Source: Acidimicrobiaceae bacterium (GTDB lineage Bacteria; Actinomycetota; Acidimicrobiia; Acidimicrobiales; RAAP-2). From it: 64,000 nucleotides of DNA. A program made the translations under genes and the position numbers. Positions 25,066 through 34,531 of this stretch are shown here, piece after piece (the first letter of the stretch is position 1; the number at the start of each line of letters is the position of its first letter). Under the pieces are notes generated by a model that was given only the letters and a program-made list of their open reading frames with translations, did no database searches and was not told the DNA's origin. The stretch is taken from the NCBI GenBank assembly GCA_003152015.1, contig PLZF01000015.1, forward strand, positions 1-64,000. The letters run 5' to 3'.

Positions 25066-26265
25066 GTGCAGCAGACACCGTCCCCCCCGGCGGCACCCAA
25101 ATCCCGAAAGCGGGCCACTCGGGCCACTCGGGTCCTGGCGCTCGCCACCGCGTCGGCCGGCATGCTGTTGGCCGCCTGTGGATCGTCGTCACCAACGGCG
25201 TCCACGTCCACGTCCACCACCACAGCCAGCGGAAGCGACCCATATCTGGCTGCCGACCTGAAAGCCGGTGCCGCCCAACTGACCGGGGCCGGCTCCACGT
25301 TCGTGCAACCAGTGTTCACCAAGGCGTTTTACACCTACTCCAGCAAGAACTCAGGTGTCACGGTGAACTACCAGGCAGTTGGCAGTGGTGCCGGGATCAC
25401 CGCTTTCGAGGGAGGGACCGTCAACTTCGGTGCCTCCGACGTACCCATGGCCGCCGCTGACGTGGCCAAAGCGCCCGCCGCCTACGGCGGGGTACTGCAG
25501 GTACCCGACACCCTCGGGGGTGTCACCCTTTCGTACAACCTGCCGGGGGTGAAGACCGGGCTCAAGCTCGACGCACCGACCATCGCCGGGATTTTCGCCG
25601 GGACCATCTCCAAGTGGAACGATCCCGCCATCACCGCGCTCAACCCCGGGGTCAGCCTCCCGAGCCAACCCATCACCACCGTGCATCGTTCGGACAGCAG
25701 CGGCACCACCTACATCTTCACCGACTACTTGAACACGGTGTCGACGACCTGGGCCGCGGGCCCGGGGAAGGGAAAGTCGGTCACCTGGCCGGCCTCCAGT
25801 GTCGGGTCAGCCGGCAACTCCGGAGTTGCCGGAAGCATCAAGTCGACCCCCTACTCCATCGGGTACGTCGAGTTGGCGTACGCCCTGCAAAACAGCTTCA
25901 CCTATGCCGCGGTGAAGAACGTGGCCGGGTCCTACGTGACGCCCTCGCTGGCTTCGGTGGGTGCTGACGCGGCGCAGAAGCCCAACGTCTCATCGACCGA
26001 CTTCTCCATTGTCAATCAGGCCGGATCGGGCAGCTACCCGATCTCGGGCTACAGCTGGGCGCTCATCGCCAAGAAGCAATCCAGCGCCGCCACCGGTAAG
26101 TCCCTGGTGGCCGTGCTCGACTGGCTGACCCACACCGGAGGCGGGCAGGACCAGTCGGCCAGCCTCGACTATGTGCCCCTGCCGACCAATATCCAGACCC
26201 TGGCTCGCCAAACCCTGCTGATGGTCACCGGGCCAGACGGGACCACCCCCCTGTTGACCAAGTAG
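25066..26265 (+). CDS. pstS: Phosphate ABC transporter substrate-binding lipoprotein
   Basis: About 399 residues. The lipobox MLLAAC gives a lipidated Cys. The mature part begins LTGAGSTFVQPVF, the PstS phosphate-binding opening, with VNYQAVGSGAGI, FGASDVPM and TVHRSDSSGTTYIFTDYL all phosphate-contacting loops of the family. It captures phosphate outside the membrane for PstCAB. Start choice: GTG at 25066 has GGAGGT upstream and gives a normal-length signal peptide; ATGs at 25036 and 24985 are in frame, the latter only ~10 nt from the -10 hexamer. First gene of pstSCAB. Confidence 0.92.
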   Translation: MQQTPSPPAAPKSRKRATRATRVLALATASAGMLLAACGSSSPTASTSTSTTTASGSDPYLAADLKAGAAQLTGAGSTFVQPVFTKAFYTYSSKNSGVTVNYQAVGSGAGITAFEGGTVNFGASDVPMAAADVAKAPAAYGGVLQVPDTLGGVTLSYNLPGVKTGLKLDAPTIAGIFAGTISKWNDPAITALNPGVSLPSQPITTVHRSDSSGTTYIFTDYLNTVSTTWAAGPGKGKSVTWPASSVGSAGNSGVAGSIKSTPYSIGYVELAYALQNSFTYAAVKNVAGSYVTPSLASVGADAAQKPNVSSTDFSIVNQAGSGSYPISGYSWALIAKKQSSAATGKSLVAVLDWLTHTGGGQDQSASLDYVPLPTNIQTLARQTLLMVTGPDGTTPLLTK

Positions 26266-26275
26266 AAGGGTCAGT

Positions 26276-27247
26276 TTGTCCATCTCAGGATCACCATCCC
26301 CGGGTACGGCGAGGCGCACATGGCGCCTCGCCGTACCCGACCGCACGTACCGCATTCTCCTCGGCGTGGCCGGGGGGATTTTTGCCGTCCTTCTCATTGC
26401 GTTCGTGGTGGCCATGGCCACCCAGGCCGTACCCGCCTTCTCCAAGCTCGGGGTGTCGTTCCTCTGGGGTTCGAACTGGGATCCCGCCCACAATCACTTC
26501 GGCGTTCTCCCCTTCGCGGTCGGCACCATCGAGACCACTGTCATCGCGGTGGCCCTGGCCGTCCCCATTGGCCTCGGCACCGCCCTCGCCCTCGCCTACC
26601 TTGCCCCCAGAAGGCTCCGCGCCCCGCTGTCGACAGCTGTTGAACTGTTGGCCGCCGTTCCCAGCGTCGTCTACGGACTGTGGGGTTTGGTAGCTGTCGC
26701 CCCACTTTTTCGCACCACCGTCGAGCCGCAGCTGACCTCTGTCCTCGGATGGACGGGTTTGCTCGGGGGACCGAATCAGGGAGTGGGCCTTCTGTTGGCC
26801 GGAGTCATCCTGTTCATCATGGTGCTCCCCACCATGGTGGCAATCTCACGTGATGTCCTGGCCGCGGTTCCCCACGACCAGGTCGAAGGGGCCATGGCCC
26901 TGGGGGCGACCCGGTGGCAGGTACTACGCAAGGTGATTGTCCCGGGAGCCCGGGTCGGTCTGCTCGGGGCCTTTACCCTGGCCACCGGCCGGGCGTTGGG
27001 CGAAACCGTGGCGGTGGCCCTGGTCATCGGCAACTCCGCCCATCTGGCCCCCTCCCTCAAGGCCAATGCCGGGACCATCCCATCCCTCATCGTGAGCAGC
27101 TTCGGGGAGGCCAGCGGCACGCAGCTCAATGTGCTGTTCGCCGCGGCCCTGGTGCTGTTGGTGGTGGGCATCGGCGTCAACGCGCTGGCCAGAGTGTTCG
27201 TCCGGTCGGTCAAGCGGAGCGGCGCGGCATCGGTGACGGTGGCATGA
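26276..27247 (+). CDS. pstC: Phosphate ABC transporter permease
   Basis: 323 residues, six-plus membrane segments with the inner-membrane permease EAA-type loop VEGAMALGATRWQVLRKVIVPGA. FSKLGVSFLWGSNWDP near the N-terminus is typical of PstC. A TTG start lies 10 bp after the pstS stop with a weak GAAGGG Shine-Dalgarno. It overlaps pstA by 4 bp. Together with PstA it forms the membrane channel for phosphate driven by PstB. Confidence 0.93.
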   Translation: MSISGSPSPGTARRTWRLAVPDRTYRILLGVAGGIFAVLLIAFVVAMATQAVPAFSKLGVSFLWGSNWDPAHNHFGVLPFAVGTIETTVIAVALAVPIGLGTALALAYLAPRRLRAPLSTAVELLAAVPSVVYGLWGLVAVAPLFRTTVEPQLTSVLGWTGLLGGPNQGVGLLLAGVILFIMVLPTMVAISRDVLAAVPHDQVEGAMALGATRWQVLRKVIVPGARVGLLGAFTLATGRALGETVAVALVIGNSAHLAPSLKANAGTIPSLIVSSFGEASGTQLNVLFAAALVLLVVGIGVNALARVFVRSVKRSGAASVTVA

Positions 27248-28158
27248 GCTCGATCTCCTTCGACTCCTCCCTCGATCCGATTCTGTCGCGGCGGGCCGCC
27301 ATCCAGAAGATCGCCGCGTCGTCCATCGCCCGCCGCAAGGTCTATTCGAAGGTCGCCATCAGCGTCTGTCTCTTGTGTCTTGTCGTGGCCCTCATCCCGT
27401 TGGTGGCGATCATCACCTATGTGGCGGCCAAAGGCATCCCGGCATGGAATGCCGACTTCTTCACCCAGGTGACCAAACCCGAAGGCATACCCAATGGTGG
27501 CGTCTGGAACGCCATCGTCGGTTCTCTGATCATCGACGGCATCGCGGTGGCCGCCAGCGTTCCCTTCGGGATCCTCGGGGGTCTCTTCCTGGCAGAATCG
27601 GACGGTCCCGCCGCCGCCGCGGTTCGCTTTTCCGCCGATATCCTCACCGGGGTTCCGTCCATAACCATCGGCATCTTCGGTTATATTGTGTGGGTCAAGA
27701 CCGTGGGCTCATACAGCGGGTTTGCCGGTGCGTTCGCCATCGCCATCATCATGTTGCCGGTGATCATGCGGGCGGCCGAGACCGCCATCCGTGGGGTGCC
27801 GGTCACGCTCCGCGAAGCCGGCCTTTCGCTCGGGGCCCGCAGGAGCACAGTGGCCCGAAGGGTGGTTTTGCCGGCAGCGCTGCCCGGGCTGCTCACCGGG
27901 GTGTTGTTGGCTGTTGCCAGAGGTGCGGGAGAGACCGCGCCTTTGCTCTTCACCATCTTCGGGAACCAGTTCTTTCAGGCAAATCCCACCAAAGCAATGG
28001 AAGCCCTCCCCCAGGCGATCTACACCTACAGCAGTCAGCCTTATAACGACCTGATCCAGATTGCCTGGGGCGCGGCTTTGTTGTTGATGGTGGTGATCCT
28101 CGTGCTGAACGTGGGAAGCCGACTGATGGCGGCCCGACTGAGAAGAGAGAGACGATGA
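27244..28158 (+). CDS. pstA: Phosphate ABC transporter permease
   Basis: 304 residues with [24 protein letters not shown] at the first span, the [13 protein letters not shown] region, and the permease loop [24 protein letters not shown]. The ATG overlaps the pstC stop (ATGA), and its own stop overlaps pstB, so the four-gene operon is translationally coupled throughout. Confidence 0.93.
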   Translation: MSSISFDSSLDPILSRRAAIQKIAASSIARRKVYSKVAISVCLLCLVVALIPLVAIITYVAAKGIPAWNADFFTQVTKPEGIPNGGVWNAIVGSLIIDGIAVAASVPFGILGGLFLAESDGPAAAAVRFSADILTGVPSITIGIFGYIVWVKTVGSYSGFAGAFAIAIIMLPVIMRAAETAIRGVPVTLREAGLSLGARRSTVARRVVLPAALPGLLTGVLLAVARGAGETAPLLFTIFGNQFFQANPTKAMEALPQAIYTYSSQPYNDLIQIAWGAALLLMVVILVLNVGSRLMAARLRRERR

Positions 28159-29015
28159 CCGAACCATTGACCACGCCAGCGCATATCGCCCAGTCCATCG
28201 GGCTGACTACCGAAGAGGTCTTTGTGGGACATCATGCCGGCGCGGCGAAAGCCATGCGCCTCGAGAACGTGACTGTGACATTTGGCGGCCGGGCCGCAGT
28301 GCGCGGTGTGACGTTCGACGCCTACCAGCGGGAGGTCACCGCCCTCATCGGCCCGTCGGGATCAGGGAAGACCACCCTGCTCCGCGCGCTCAATCGGATG
28401 CACGACACCGTGCGCTCCGCCGCAGTCACCGGAACGGTCATGCTCGGGGATACCGACGTGTATGGCCGGTCCACCGATCCCACCCTGCTCCGGTCGCGGG
28501 TGGGCATGGTCTTTCAGCGGCCGAATCCGTTCCCCACCATGAGCATCTATGAGAATGCAGTGGCCGGGTTGCGGTTCAACGGAGTGCGGAAGAAGTCGCT
28601 TCTCGACGAAGCGGCCGAGTCCTCTCTGGTCGCCGCCGCCCTGTGGGACAGCGTGCGCGATCGGCTGAAGGTCCACGCCAGCACGCTGTCCGGGGGGGAG
28701 CAGCAGCGCCTGTGCATCGCTCGGGCCCTCGCCGTAGAGCCCGAAGTACTGCTCATGGACGAGCCCACTTCGGCTCTGGACCCGATCGCCACCAAACGGA
28801 TCGAGGAGTTGATCGGCGAACTCAAAGACCGGGTCACCATCATCATCGTGACCCACAACATGCAACAGGCGATGCGGGTCTCCGACCGGTGTGCCTTTCT
28901 CCTGATGGGAGAAGACAGGACCGGAGAACTCATCGAGTTCAACTCGACGTCCAAACTGTTCAGCGAGCCGGACGACCCCCGGACCCTCGACTATATCAAC
29001 GGTCGCTTCGGCTGA
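28155..29015 (+). CDS. pstB: Phosphate ABC transporter ATPase
   Basis: 286 residues. Walker [10 protein letters not shown] (66-74), signature LSGGEQQR (178-185), Walker [13 protein letters not shown], switch His in [23 protein letters not shown] is the PstB-specific Q-loop block. The N-terminus carries about 35 extra residues before the first strand compared with standard PstB. No phoU follows, unlike many pst operons; the gene is followed by a tandem repeat and then the convergent response-regulator gene. Confidence 0.95.
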   Translation: MTEPLTTPAHIAQSIGLTTEEVFVGHHAGAAKAMRLENVTVTFGGRAAVRGVTFDAYQREVTALIGPSGSGKTTLLRALNRMHDTVRSAAVTGTVMLGDTDVYGRSTDPTLLRSRVGMVFQRPNPFPTMSIYENAVAGLRFNGVRKKSLLDEAAESSLVAAALWDSVRDRLKVHASTLSGGEQQRLCIARALAVEPEVLLMDEPTSALDPIATKRIEELIGELKDRVTIIIVTHNMQQAMRVSDRCAFLLMGEDRTGELIEFNSTSKLFSEPDDPRTLDYINGRFG

Positions 29016-29044
29016 TCAGGTAGTCGGTTGGCCCGGGATTGCCC

Positions 29045-29084
29045 GGTCAGTGGGTCAGTGGGTCAGTGGGTCAGTGGGTCGGCG
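29045..29084. repeat. 8-bp tandem repeat between pstB and the response regulator
   Basis: GGTCAGTG occurs four times exactly (29045-29076), followed by a degenerate fifth copy GGTCGGCG. It occupies the convergent intergenic space. Confidence 0.85.
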
Positions 29085-29133
29085 GGTCGAGAACGGGGTC
29101 GGGCAGCCGGCGGTCGTGGACCCCGCTACCCGG

Positions 29134-29985
29134 TCAGGGTGCTGGTTCGTCACTATTGATTCGGAAACCCACGCCCCGCACGGTGAGGATGATGCGTGGG
29201 GATGACGGGTCGATCTCGAGTTTGGACCGAAGCCGATAGATATGGGTGTCGAGTGTCCGGCTGTCGGCCAACTCACTGTCCGGCCAGAGGAGATCGATCA
29301 ACTCTTCACGGGTCCGGACCGATCCAAGTGGGGAAAGCAACACAGCCAGCAGATCGTACTCCCGGCGAGACAGGTGCACCTGATTTCCGTCCACCGTTAC
29401 TTGGCGCCGGGAAAAGCTCACATGAACCCGTCCGAAGTGAAGGTCGCTCCGTTCGGCGGCAAGGGCGGTCCGGGCCTGGGCCGCGATTCCCTCATCAGCA
29501 CCTGAGCCCTGCCGAAGGCCCGGCGGCTTGGCCACGGCCGGTTCTGGAGGGGACACCCGACGCAGGATGGTGTGCATCCTGGCTACCAGTTCGCGTAGGC
29601 GGAAGGGTTTGGTCACATAGTCGGCCGCCCCGAGTTCGAGTCCGAGCACCACATCGAGCTCGGCGTCCACCGCACTGATGATCAGAATCGGGACGGGGGC
29701 GATGGCATGCATCCGGCGGAGGACGTCAGTGCCATACATGTCCGGAAGCAAGAGATCGAGGAGCACGATGTCGGGGGTCTGTTCAGCGAAGCGCCGAATC
29801 CCGTCGACTCCGTCGGTCGCCACGTCGACGTAGTAACCCTCGAGACGCAGGGCCGATTCGAGGGCGAAGCGGTAGGACTCGTCATCTTCGACGACCAGCA
29901 CTCGCACCTGGTCCTTCAAGACGGGTGGGGGCGTACCGGTATCGTCTCGATCCATGTCGCCGTGGCAGTGAGATGTGGTCGGCAT
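29134..29985 (-). CDS. OmpR/PhoB-family response regulator
   Basis: About 283 residues. Receiver domain: acidic pocket VVEDDE, phospho-acceptor Asp77 in VLLDLLLPD, Ser104, Lys126 in YVTKPF. A Pro/Ala-rich linker leads to a winged-helix DNA-binding domain (LSRREYDLLAVLL ... LDTHIYRLRSKLE ... VRGVGFRI). GGAGG 13 nt upstream favours the ATG at 29985; a second ATG at 29955 is possible. It converges on pstSCAB and its promoter has the same box geometry as pstS, so it is very likely the phosphate regulator (PhoP/RegX3 role) and autoregulated. No histidine kinase gene is adjacent. Confidence 0.9.
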   Translation of the reverse strand: MPTTSHCHGDMDRDDTGTPPPVLKDQVRVLVVEDDESYRFALESALRLEGYYVDVATDGVDGIRRFAEQTPDIVLLDLLLPDMYGTDVLRRMHAIAPVPILIISAVDAELDVVLGLELGAADYVTKPFRLRELVARMHTILRRVSPPEPAVAKPPGLRQGSGADEGIAAQARTALAAERSDLHFGRVHVSFSRRQVTVDGNQVHLSRREYDLLAVLLSPLGSVRTREELIDLLWPDSELADSRTLDTHIYRLRSKLEIDPSSPRIILTVRGVGFRINSDEPAP

Positions 29986-30010
29986 AGCGCCGGAGCAACC
30001 TCCTTCCCGA

Positions 30011-30076
30011 ATGGTACGAAGGGCAGGTGAACGGAGATCGACAGTCCAGCGATCGCAAGGTGAACGTTGAGTGAAC
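30011..30076 (-). promoter_or_regulatory. Pho-type promoter of the response regulator
   Basis: On the minus strand GTTCACT (from 30076), GTTCACC (from 30065) and GTTCACC (from 30032) start 11 and 33 bp apart, and a TACCAT -10 hexamer (30016-30011) begins 16 bp after the last box. This is the same geometry as at pstS and predicts autoregulation. Confidence 0.7.
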
Positions 30077-30164
30077 GTTTCGCGACGGAGGGACAGGCGA
30101 AAAGGGTTGCGGTCACACTCGGGGCATGCGGCTGCGGAACATCCGCCCGAAGAGCTGGCCTCGT

Positions 30165-30608
30165 TCACACGATCCTGTAGGTCTGGATCCCGTGGGCCAC
30201 CACCACCCCATCGGGGTCTGTGGCCGTGAGGTCGGTGAAGATCAGCTCCTTGCCCCGGCGGACCACCCGGGCGTGGCACACCAGGTCTGCCTGCTTGCAC
30301 GCCGCCACATACTGAATGGACATGCCCACCGTGGAAGCCCGCATCCCTTTGTCGAAGTCGTGATTGGACCACGCCGCCGCCGCTCCGGCAGTGTCCAAAC
30401 CGGCGGCGATGACTCCCCCGTGGTAGTAGGTGCCGTCGTTGGTGAGGTCCGGTCGGAAGGGAATACGAAGGGTCACATCATCGGGTTCGTATCGCTCGAC
30501 AAGGATACCGAGCCCTGCCAGAAACGGCGTGGTGGGCATGAGCTCGGCAATGGCTGCCCGCCGCCGTTGCTGCTCTTGCTCGCTCAGTTTTCCCTCGGTC
30601 GGCGCCAT
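30165..30608 (-). CDS. PaaI-type hotdog-fold thioesterase
   Basis: 147 residues. The hotdog core is visible: NDGTYYHGGVIAAGLDTAGAAAAW (HGG-x2-A-x2-D/E active-site helix) and the strand block ASTVGMSIQYVAAC, as in PaaI/YiiD-like acyl-CoA thioesterases. It hydrolyses an acyl-CoA thioester in the cytosol; the preferred acyl group is unknown. A run of Gs just before the ATG may serve as a weak ribosome-binding site. It is divergent from the OYE-type reductase. Confidence 0.82.
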   Translation of the reverse strand: MAPTEGKLSEQEQQRRRAAIAELMPTTPFLAGLGILVERYEPDDVTLRIPFRPDLTNDGTYYHGGVIAAGLDTAGAAAAWSNHDFDKGMRASTVGMSIQYVAACKQADLVCHARVVRRGKELIFTDLTATDPDGVVVAHGIQTYRIV

Positions 30609-30728
30609 TGTCTTCCCCCCGGGTCGGTGATTGGGATCACCCTAGGCGTGCGGTGGCTGCAGAGGACCGGACCGTTGCCGGCTCCATCTCCAATCAGCGG
30701 TTTGCGGCTCTGCACTACGGTGATGTGG

Positions 30729-31904
30729 GTGAGTTCACACGTCTTTGAATCGGCAAGACTCGGTCCGGTCACGCTCCGCAATCGGATCATCAAGGCGGCC
30801 ACCTTCGAAGGTGTGATGCCTGACGGCCTGGTCAGCGATGCACTGATCGATTTCCATCGGCGGGTTGCCTCCGGTGGAGTCGGGATGACCACGGTGGCCT
30901 ATCTCGCCGTCTCTCCCGAAGGCCGCACCGACCGGCACTGCATCTTCCTCCGCCCTGAAGCACTCCCGGGTCTCCGACAGCTCACCGAAGCGGTCCACGA
31001 AGACGGAGCCGCGGTGGCGGCACAGATCGGCCACGCCGGCCCGGTGGCCAACTCGAGGTCCAACAAGACACCGTCCTTGGCACCGTCCAATGGCTTCAGT
31101 CCGATGGGTACCCGTCTACGGGGCGTCACCGAACATGACATCGCCCGGATCACCGAGGACTACCGGAACGCCGCCACCATGGTGCTCGACGCCGGCTTCG
31201 ACAGTATCGAGATACATCTCGGTCACAACTACCTCCTCAGTGCCTTCCTGAGCCCGAAGCTCAACAAGAGGGCCGACCAGTGGGGAGGGAGTCTCGAGAA
31301 CCGGGCCCGTTTCCCCCGGCGGGTGGCCGAGGTGGTCCGGGAAGCTGTGGGTGATCGCATTGCCGTCACCGCCAAACTGAACATGGCCGACGGTGTCCCG
31401 GGGGGGTTCTGGCTCGATGAGAGCGTCGAGGTCGCCCGCATGCTCCAAGCCGATGGCAATCTCGATGCCCTCGAGCTCACCGGAGGCAGCTCGCTCGCCA
31501 ACCCGATGTACCTCTTCCGCGGCGAGGTGCCTCTTCGGGAGTTCGCCGCCACCCTGCCGCCGGCCATCCGGGTGGGGTTTCGCCTGCTGGGCAAGCGCTT
31601 CATGCCGTACTATCCCTTCGAGGAAGCGTTCTTTCTGCCCTATGCCCGACAGTTCAGGGATGCGCTTGACATGCCGCTCATCCTTCTCGGCGGCGTCAAC
31701 CGCCTCGATACCATCGAGCAGGCCGTAGACAACGGGTTCGATTTTGTGGCCATGGCCAGAGCCCTCCTGCGCGAGCCCGACCTCGTCAACAAGATGCGCA
31801 AGGGAGTCGCCAGCGAGTCCTTGTGCATCCACTGCAACAAGTGCATGCCCACCATCTACCGGGGTACCCGCTGTGTCCTGGTAGGTCCCAAACTGACCCA
31901 CTGA
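30729..31904 (+). CDS. OYE-family NADH:flavin oxidoreductase with C-terminal Cys cluster
   Basis: About 391 residues: FMN-binding TIM barrel with LGPVTLRNRII at the first strand, AQIGHAGP, the substrate-binding HLGHNYLLSAFLSPKLNKR and WGGSLENRARF, and the late phosphate-binding LLGGVNR / GFDFVAMARALL. The end carries CIHCNKC plus a Cys 10 residues on, like the 4Fe-4S site of 2,4-dienoyl-CoA reductases and trimethylamine dehydrogenases, yet the flavodoxin/NADH domain of those enzymes is absent. A TACGGT hexamer 7 nt before the GTG at 30729 favours a leaderless start there; ATG 30723 is the alternative. Reduces an activated C=C bond (substrate unknown). Confidence 0.85.
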   Translation: MSSHVFESARLGPVTLRNRIIKAATFEGVMPDGLVSDALIDFHRRVASGGVGMTTVAYLAVSPEGRTDRHCIFLRPEALPGLRQLTEAVHEDGAAVAAQIGHAGPVANSRSNKTPSLAPSNGFSPMGTRLRGVTEHDIARITEDYRNAATMVLDAGFDSIEIHLGHNYLLSAFLSPKLNKRADQWGGSLENRARFPRRVAEVVREAVGDRIAVTAKLNMADGVPGGFWLDESVEVARMLQADGNLDALELTGGSSLANPMYLFRGEVPLREFAATLPPAIRVGFRLLGKRFMPYYPFEEAFFLPYARQFRDALDMPLILLGGVNRLDTIEQAVDNGFDFVAMARALLREPDLVNKMRKGVASESLCIHCNKCMPTIYRGTRCVLVGPKLTH

Positions 31905-31945
31905 GCACCCCCATGTGGGCGGCCCAACCCGTCAGCGTGGGCGGA

Positions 31946-33586
31946 TCAATGGACCGGATCGAGCAGGACCCCGGGATTGAGGACACCGGCCGGGTCGAGT
32001 GACGCCTTGGCCGCCCGGAGCGCACTGGCAAACGGGTCGGGTCGTTGGCGGTCGTACCAGGGACGGTGGTCCCGACCCACCGAATGGTGATGGGTGATGG
32101 TACCTCCGGCCGCATGCAGGGCGTCGGAGACCGCGGCTTTTATCTCGTCCCACTGCGATACCTGTGAACCCCACCGCCCCGGGGCGAACACGCTGTAATA
32201 CGGCGCGGGACCATCCGGATAGACGTGGGTGAACCGGCAGGTCACCCAACCGGTTCCGCACACCCGATGCAGCGCCTCATTGGCGGCCTGGGTGACGGTG
32301 GCGTGAAACTCGCCGAACCGGTCCCACGTGCAGGAGGTCTCGAACGTCTCCACGATCACTCCCATCCGGACCAGGGCGTCGCGGGTATAGGGAGCCCGCA
32401 GAAACGCGTTGCGCCAGGCCCCGGAGGCGCCCTCCCGGCTGGCCGGCCCGGTCTCCTGACCCGAGAGGGTGACCGCCCCGTCGTCGGAGAAGCGGGGTCC
32501 TTCGGGCAGCGTGCCGCCGTGATCTCGGCACAACTCCAGGGTCCGATCCATCCACGCTTCCACCGGATGGTCGGCTGATTCGAAGCCGAGTACCAACAGG
32601 CCCCCAGCCACCTGGGTACCGGCCGAAAGGAGCGCTTCTCCGGAATCCAGTAGACGGCAATTGGTCGGGTACAGCGCGGCTTGGGCGATGGCGCGGGTGG
32701 CGGCCACCGCCGCCTCGAAGGTGGCGAACTGGACCGAGGCGGAACCCCGCCAACGGGGTCGGTCCTGGAGTCGCATCCATGCTTCGGTGATGATGCCGAG
32801 GGTGCCCTCGGAACCGAGCAACATCCGGTCGGGCGACGGACCGGCGCCCGACCCAGGAAGTCGTCGTGATTCGAACATCCCTGCGGGGGTGACGGCCCGG
32901 ATCGACTCGACCAGGTCATCGATGTGGGTGTAGACGGTGGCAAAATGGCCGCCCGCCCGGGTGGCCAGCCAACCACCCAACGTTGAGAACTCGAAGGACT
33001 GCGGGTAGTGCCTCAAGGTAAGACCATGAGGCCGAAGTTGGTCTTCCAACACCGGTCCGAGGGCACCGGCTTGGATGCGCGCCGCCCGGCTGGTGCGATC
33101 GATCTCGAGCACCCGGTCGAGCGCGGTCAGGTCGATTGACACCACACCCGGGTAACCGTCACCCACCCGCGCTTCGACTCCTCCGGTTACCGACGATCCA
33201 CCCCCGAACGGAATGGCCGCCAAGCCCTCCGAACTGCACCAGTCGAGCACCGCCACCACCTCGACCTCGTTGGTGGGATGGGCCACTACGTCCGGCGGGT
33301 TGTCGAGCTGCCCGAGCATGTTGCGGACCACATCGCGGAAGGCCTTGCCATGGGTATGGGCGGCGCGGTCCGCTTTGTCGGTGCGACAGATCTCCTGCAG
33401 GGCCGCCGGAGGAATAACCCGCGATTGCCGCAACGAGATGTGGTCGAGTTCGGGAGGCGGCCGGGTCTCCATCTCCTCAGTGCCGAACCAGGTGCTCACC
33501 ATGTCGGCCAGAGCCCGATCCTGGTCGGCAGAGGGTGCCTGGTCCTCCCACCCCCAACCCCACCACGATCTCGTCCGGTCAGTCAC
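31946..33586 (-). CDS. FAD-binding oxidase, alkyldihydroxyacetonephosphate-synthase-like (VAO family)
   Basis: 546 residues. The PCMH FAD-binding fold shows PPDVVAHPTNEVEVVAVLDW, IPFGGGSSVTGG and LLGSEGTLGIITEAW. The cap domain ends with the HHHSVGRDHRPW block, equivalent to the His-rich active site of alkylglycerone-phosphate synthase, and DPAGVLNPG is the standard C-terminus. Candidate reactions are ether-lipid precursor synthesis or oxidation of a hydroxy acid; the HHH motif favours the AGPS type (inference). A TACGGT hexamer 8 nt before the GTG start suggests a leaderless mRNA. It lies downstream of an SDR on the same strand. Confidence 0.82.
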   Translation of the reverse strand: MTDRTRSWWGWGWEDQAPSADQDRALADMVSTWFGTEEMETRPPPELDHISLRQSRVIPPAALQEICRTDKADRAAHTHGKAFRDVVRNMLGQLDNPPDVVAHPTNEVEVVAVLDWCSSEGLAAIPFGGGSSVTGGVEARVGDGYPGVVSIDLTALDRVLEIDRTSRAARIQAGALGPVLEDQLRPHGLTLRHYPQSFEFSTLGGWLATRAGGHFATVYTHIDDLVESIRAVTPAGMFESRRLPGSGAGPSPDRMLLGSEGTLGIITEAWMRLQDRPRWRGSASVQFATFEAAVAATRAIAQAALYPTNCRLLDSGEALLSAGTQVAGGLLVLGFESADHPVEAWMDRTLELCRDHGGTLPEGPRFSDDGAVTLSGQETGPASREGASGAWRNAFLRAPYTRDALVRMGVIVETFETSCTWDRFGEFHATVTQAANEALHRVCGTGWVTCRFTHVYPDGPAPYYSVFAPGRWGSQVSQWDEIKAAVSDALHAAGGTITHHHSVGRDHRPWYDRQRPDPFASALRAAKASLDPAGVLNPGVLLDPVH

Positions 33587-33600
33587 TTCGGCCCACCGTA

Positions 33601-33690
33601 GCTTCAGGGCCAGTGCTTCAGGGCCAGTGGCTCAGGGCCTCGGTACTTCAGCGCCTCAGTGCTTCAGCGCCTCAGTGCTTCAGCGCCGGG
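33601..33690. repeat. Tandem repeats of GCTTCAG(G/C)GCC type at a gene end
   Basis: GCTTCAGGGCCAGT occurs at 33601 and 33614, then a 16-bp unit (A/G)CTTCAGCGCCTCAGT at 33645 and 33661 with a partial copy at 33677. The array overlaps the last codons of the SDR gene (33672-) and the upstream region of the FAD oxidase. Confidence 0.85.
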
Positions 33691-34487
33691 TGCCGCTTGG
33701 CCAACAGCGGCAGGATCAGACGTCGCGGTGCCAACCACCCACTGGCCGCCCCCACCTTGTTGGCGATCCCGGGGATGACCACGGCGCGGTCGGCATCCAT
33801 TCCCGCGACCGCGGCAGCGGCAACCGCCTCAACCGGTACCCACATGAACTTCGGCAGTGAGTCGCTCGCCTCTTCATCGGAGAGACCCGCGGCTTGGCCG
33901 AAGCCGGTTTCGACTGGTCCCGGGCACAGCGTCGTCACGGTGACGCCGCTACCCCGCAGCTCGGCGCGGATGGCATGGCTGTAGGACAGTACGAACGCCT
34001 TGCTGGCTCCGTAACCGGCCTGTCCCGGAAGGGGCTGGAAGGCGGCGGTGGATGCCACATTGAGGATCGAGCCGCTCCGACGTTCGACCATGCCGGGGAG
34101 AAACGCCGTACAGAGGTGAACCACTGCCTCGACGTCGGTCCGGATCATGGCCAGTTCTCCGGCTATGTCGCCATTCTGTACGGCTCCCATGGTGGAGAGC
34201 CCGGCGTTGTTCACCAACACGTTGACCACCAGGTCCCGAGACGCGAGTTCGGAGACGATGTGGGAGCGTGACGCCTCGTCGGTCAAGTCGGCGGCGATCA
34301 CTTCGGCTCTGATCCCATGTTTCGACGCCAACTCCTCGGCCAGCACCCGGAGCTTCGCCTCCCGTCGAGCCACCAACGTCACCCCGAGGCATTTAGCCGC
34401 CAGCAACGCGGCGATCTCGGCCCCGATCCCCGAGGACGCTCCGGTCACAAGGCAGGTACGGGCGGGGTTCGGGGCGGGAAGTGCCAT
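33672..34487 (-). CDS. Short-chain dehydrogenase/reductase (SDR)
   Basis: 271 residues: TGASSGIG, ADLTD, NNAG, Ser in NVASTAAF and YGASK. The DltE/3-oxoacyl-reductase-like pattern with a C-terminal extension resembles actinobacterial SDRs acting on lipid intermediates. A TACGCT hexamer 6 nt before the ATG suggests leaderless expression. The C-terminal codons lie in a tandem repeat. It is upstream of the AGPS-like oxidase on the same strand; together they could form and reduce an ether-lipid precursor (inference from family and order only). Confidence 0.87.
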   Translation of the reverse strand: MALPAPNPARTCLVTGASSGIGAEIAALLAAKCLGVTLVARREAKLRVLAEELASKHGIRAEVIAADLTDEASRSHIVSELASRDLVVNVLVNNAGLSTMGAVQNGDIAGELAMIRTDVEAVVHLCTAFLPGMVERRSGSILNVASTAAFQPLPGQAGYGASKAFVLSYSHAIRAELRGSGVTVTTLCPGPVETGFGQAAGLSDEEASDSLPKFMWVPVEAVAAAAVAGMDADRAVVIPGIANKVGAASGWLAPRRLILPLLAKRHPALKH

Positions 34488-34531
34488 GGCCAGAGCGTAG
34501 GTGCCCGCCGGCTACGGGACTGCGCCGTCGG

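Noticed and set aside
30126-30728. Upstream in-frame extension of the OYE-type gene
   Set aside because: It overlaps the thioesterase gene on the other strand and precedes the barrel's first conserved strand; a chance open frame in GC-rich DNA.
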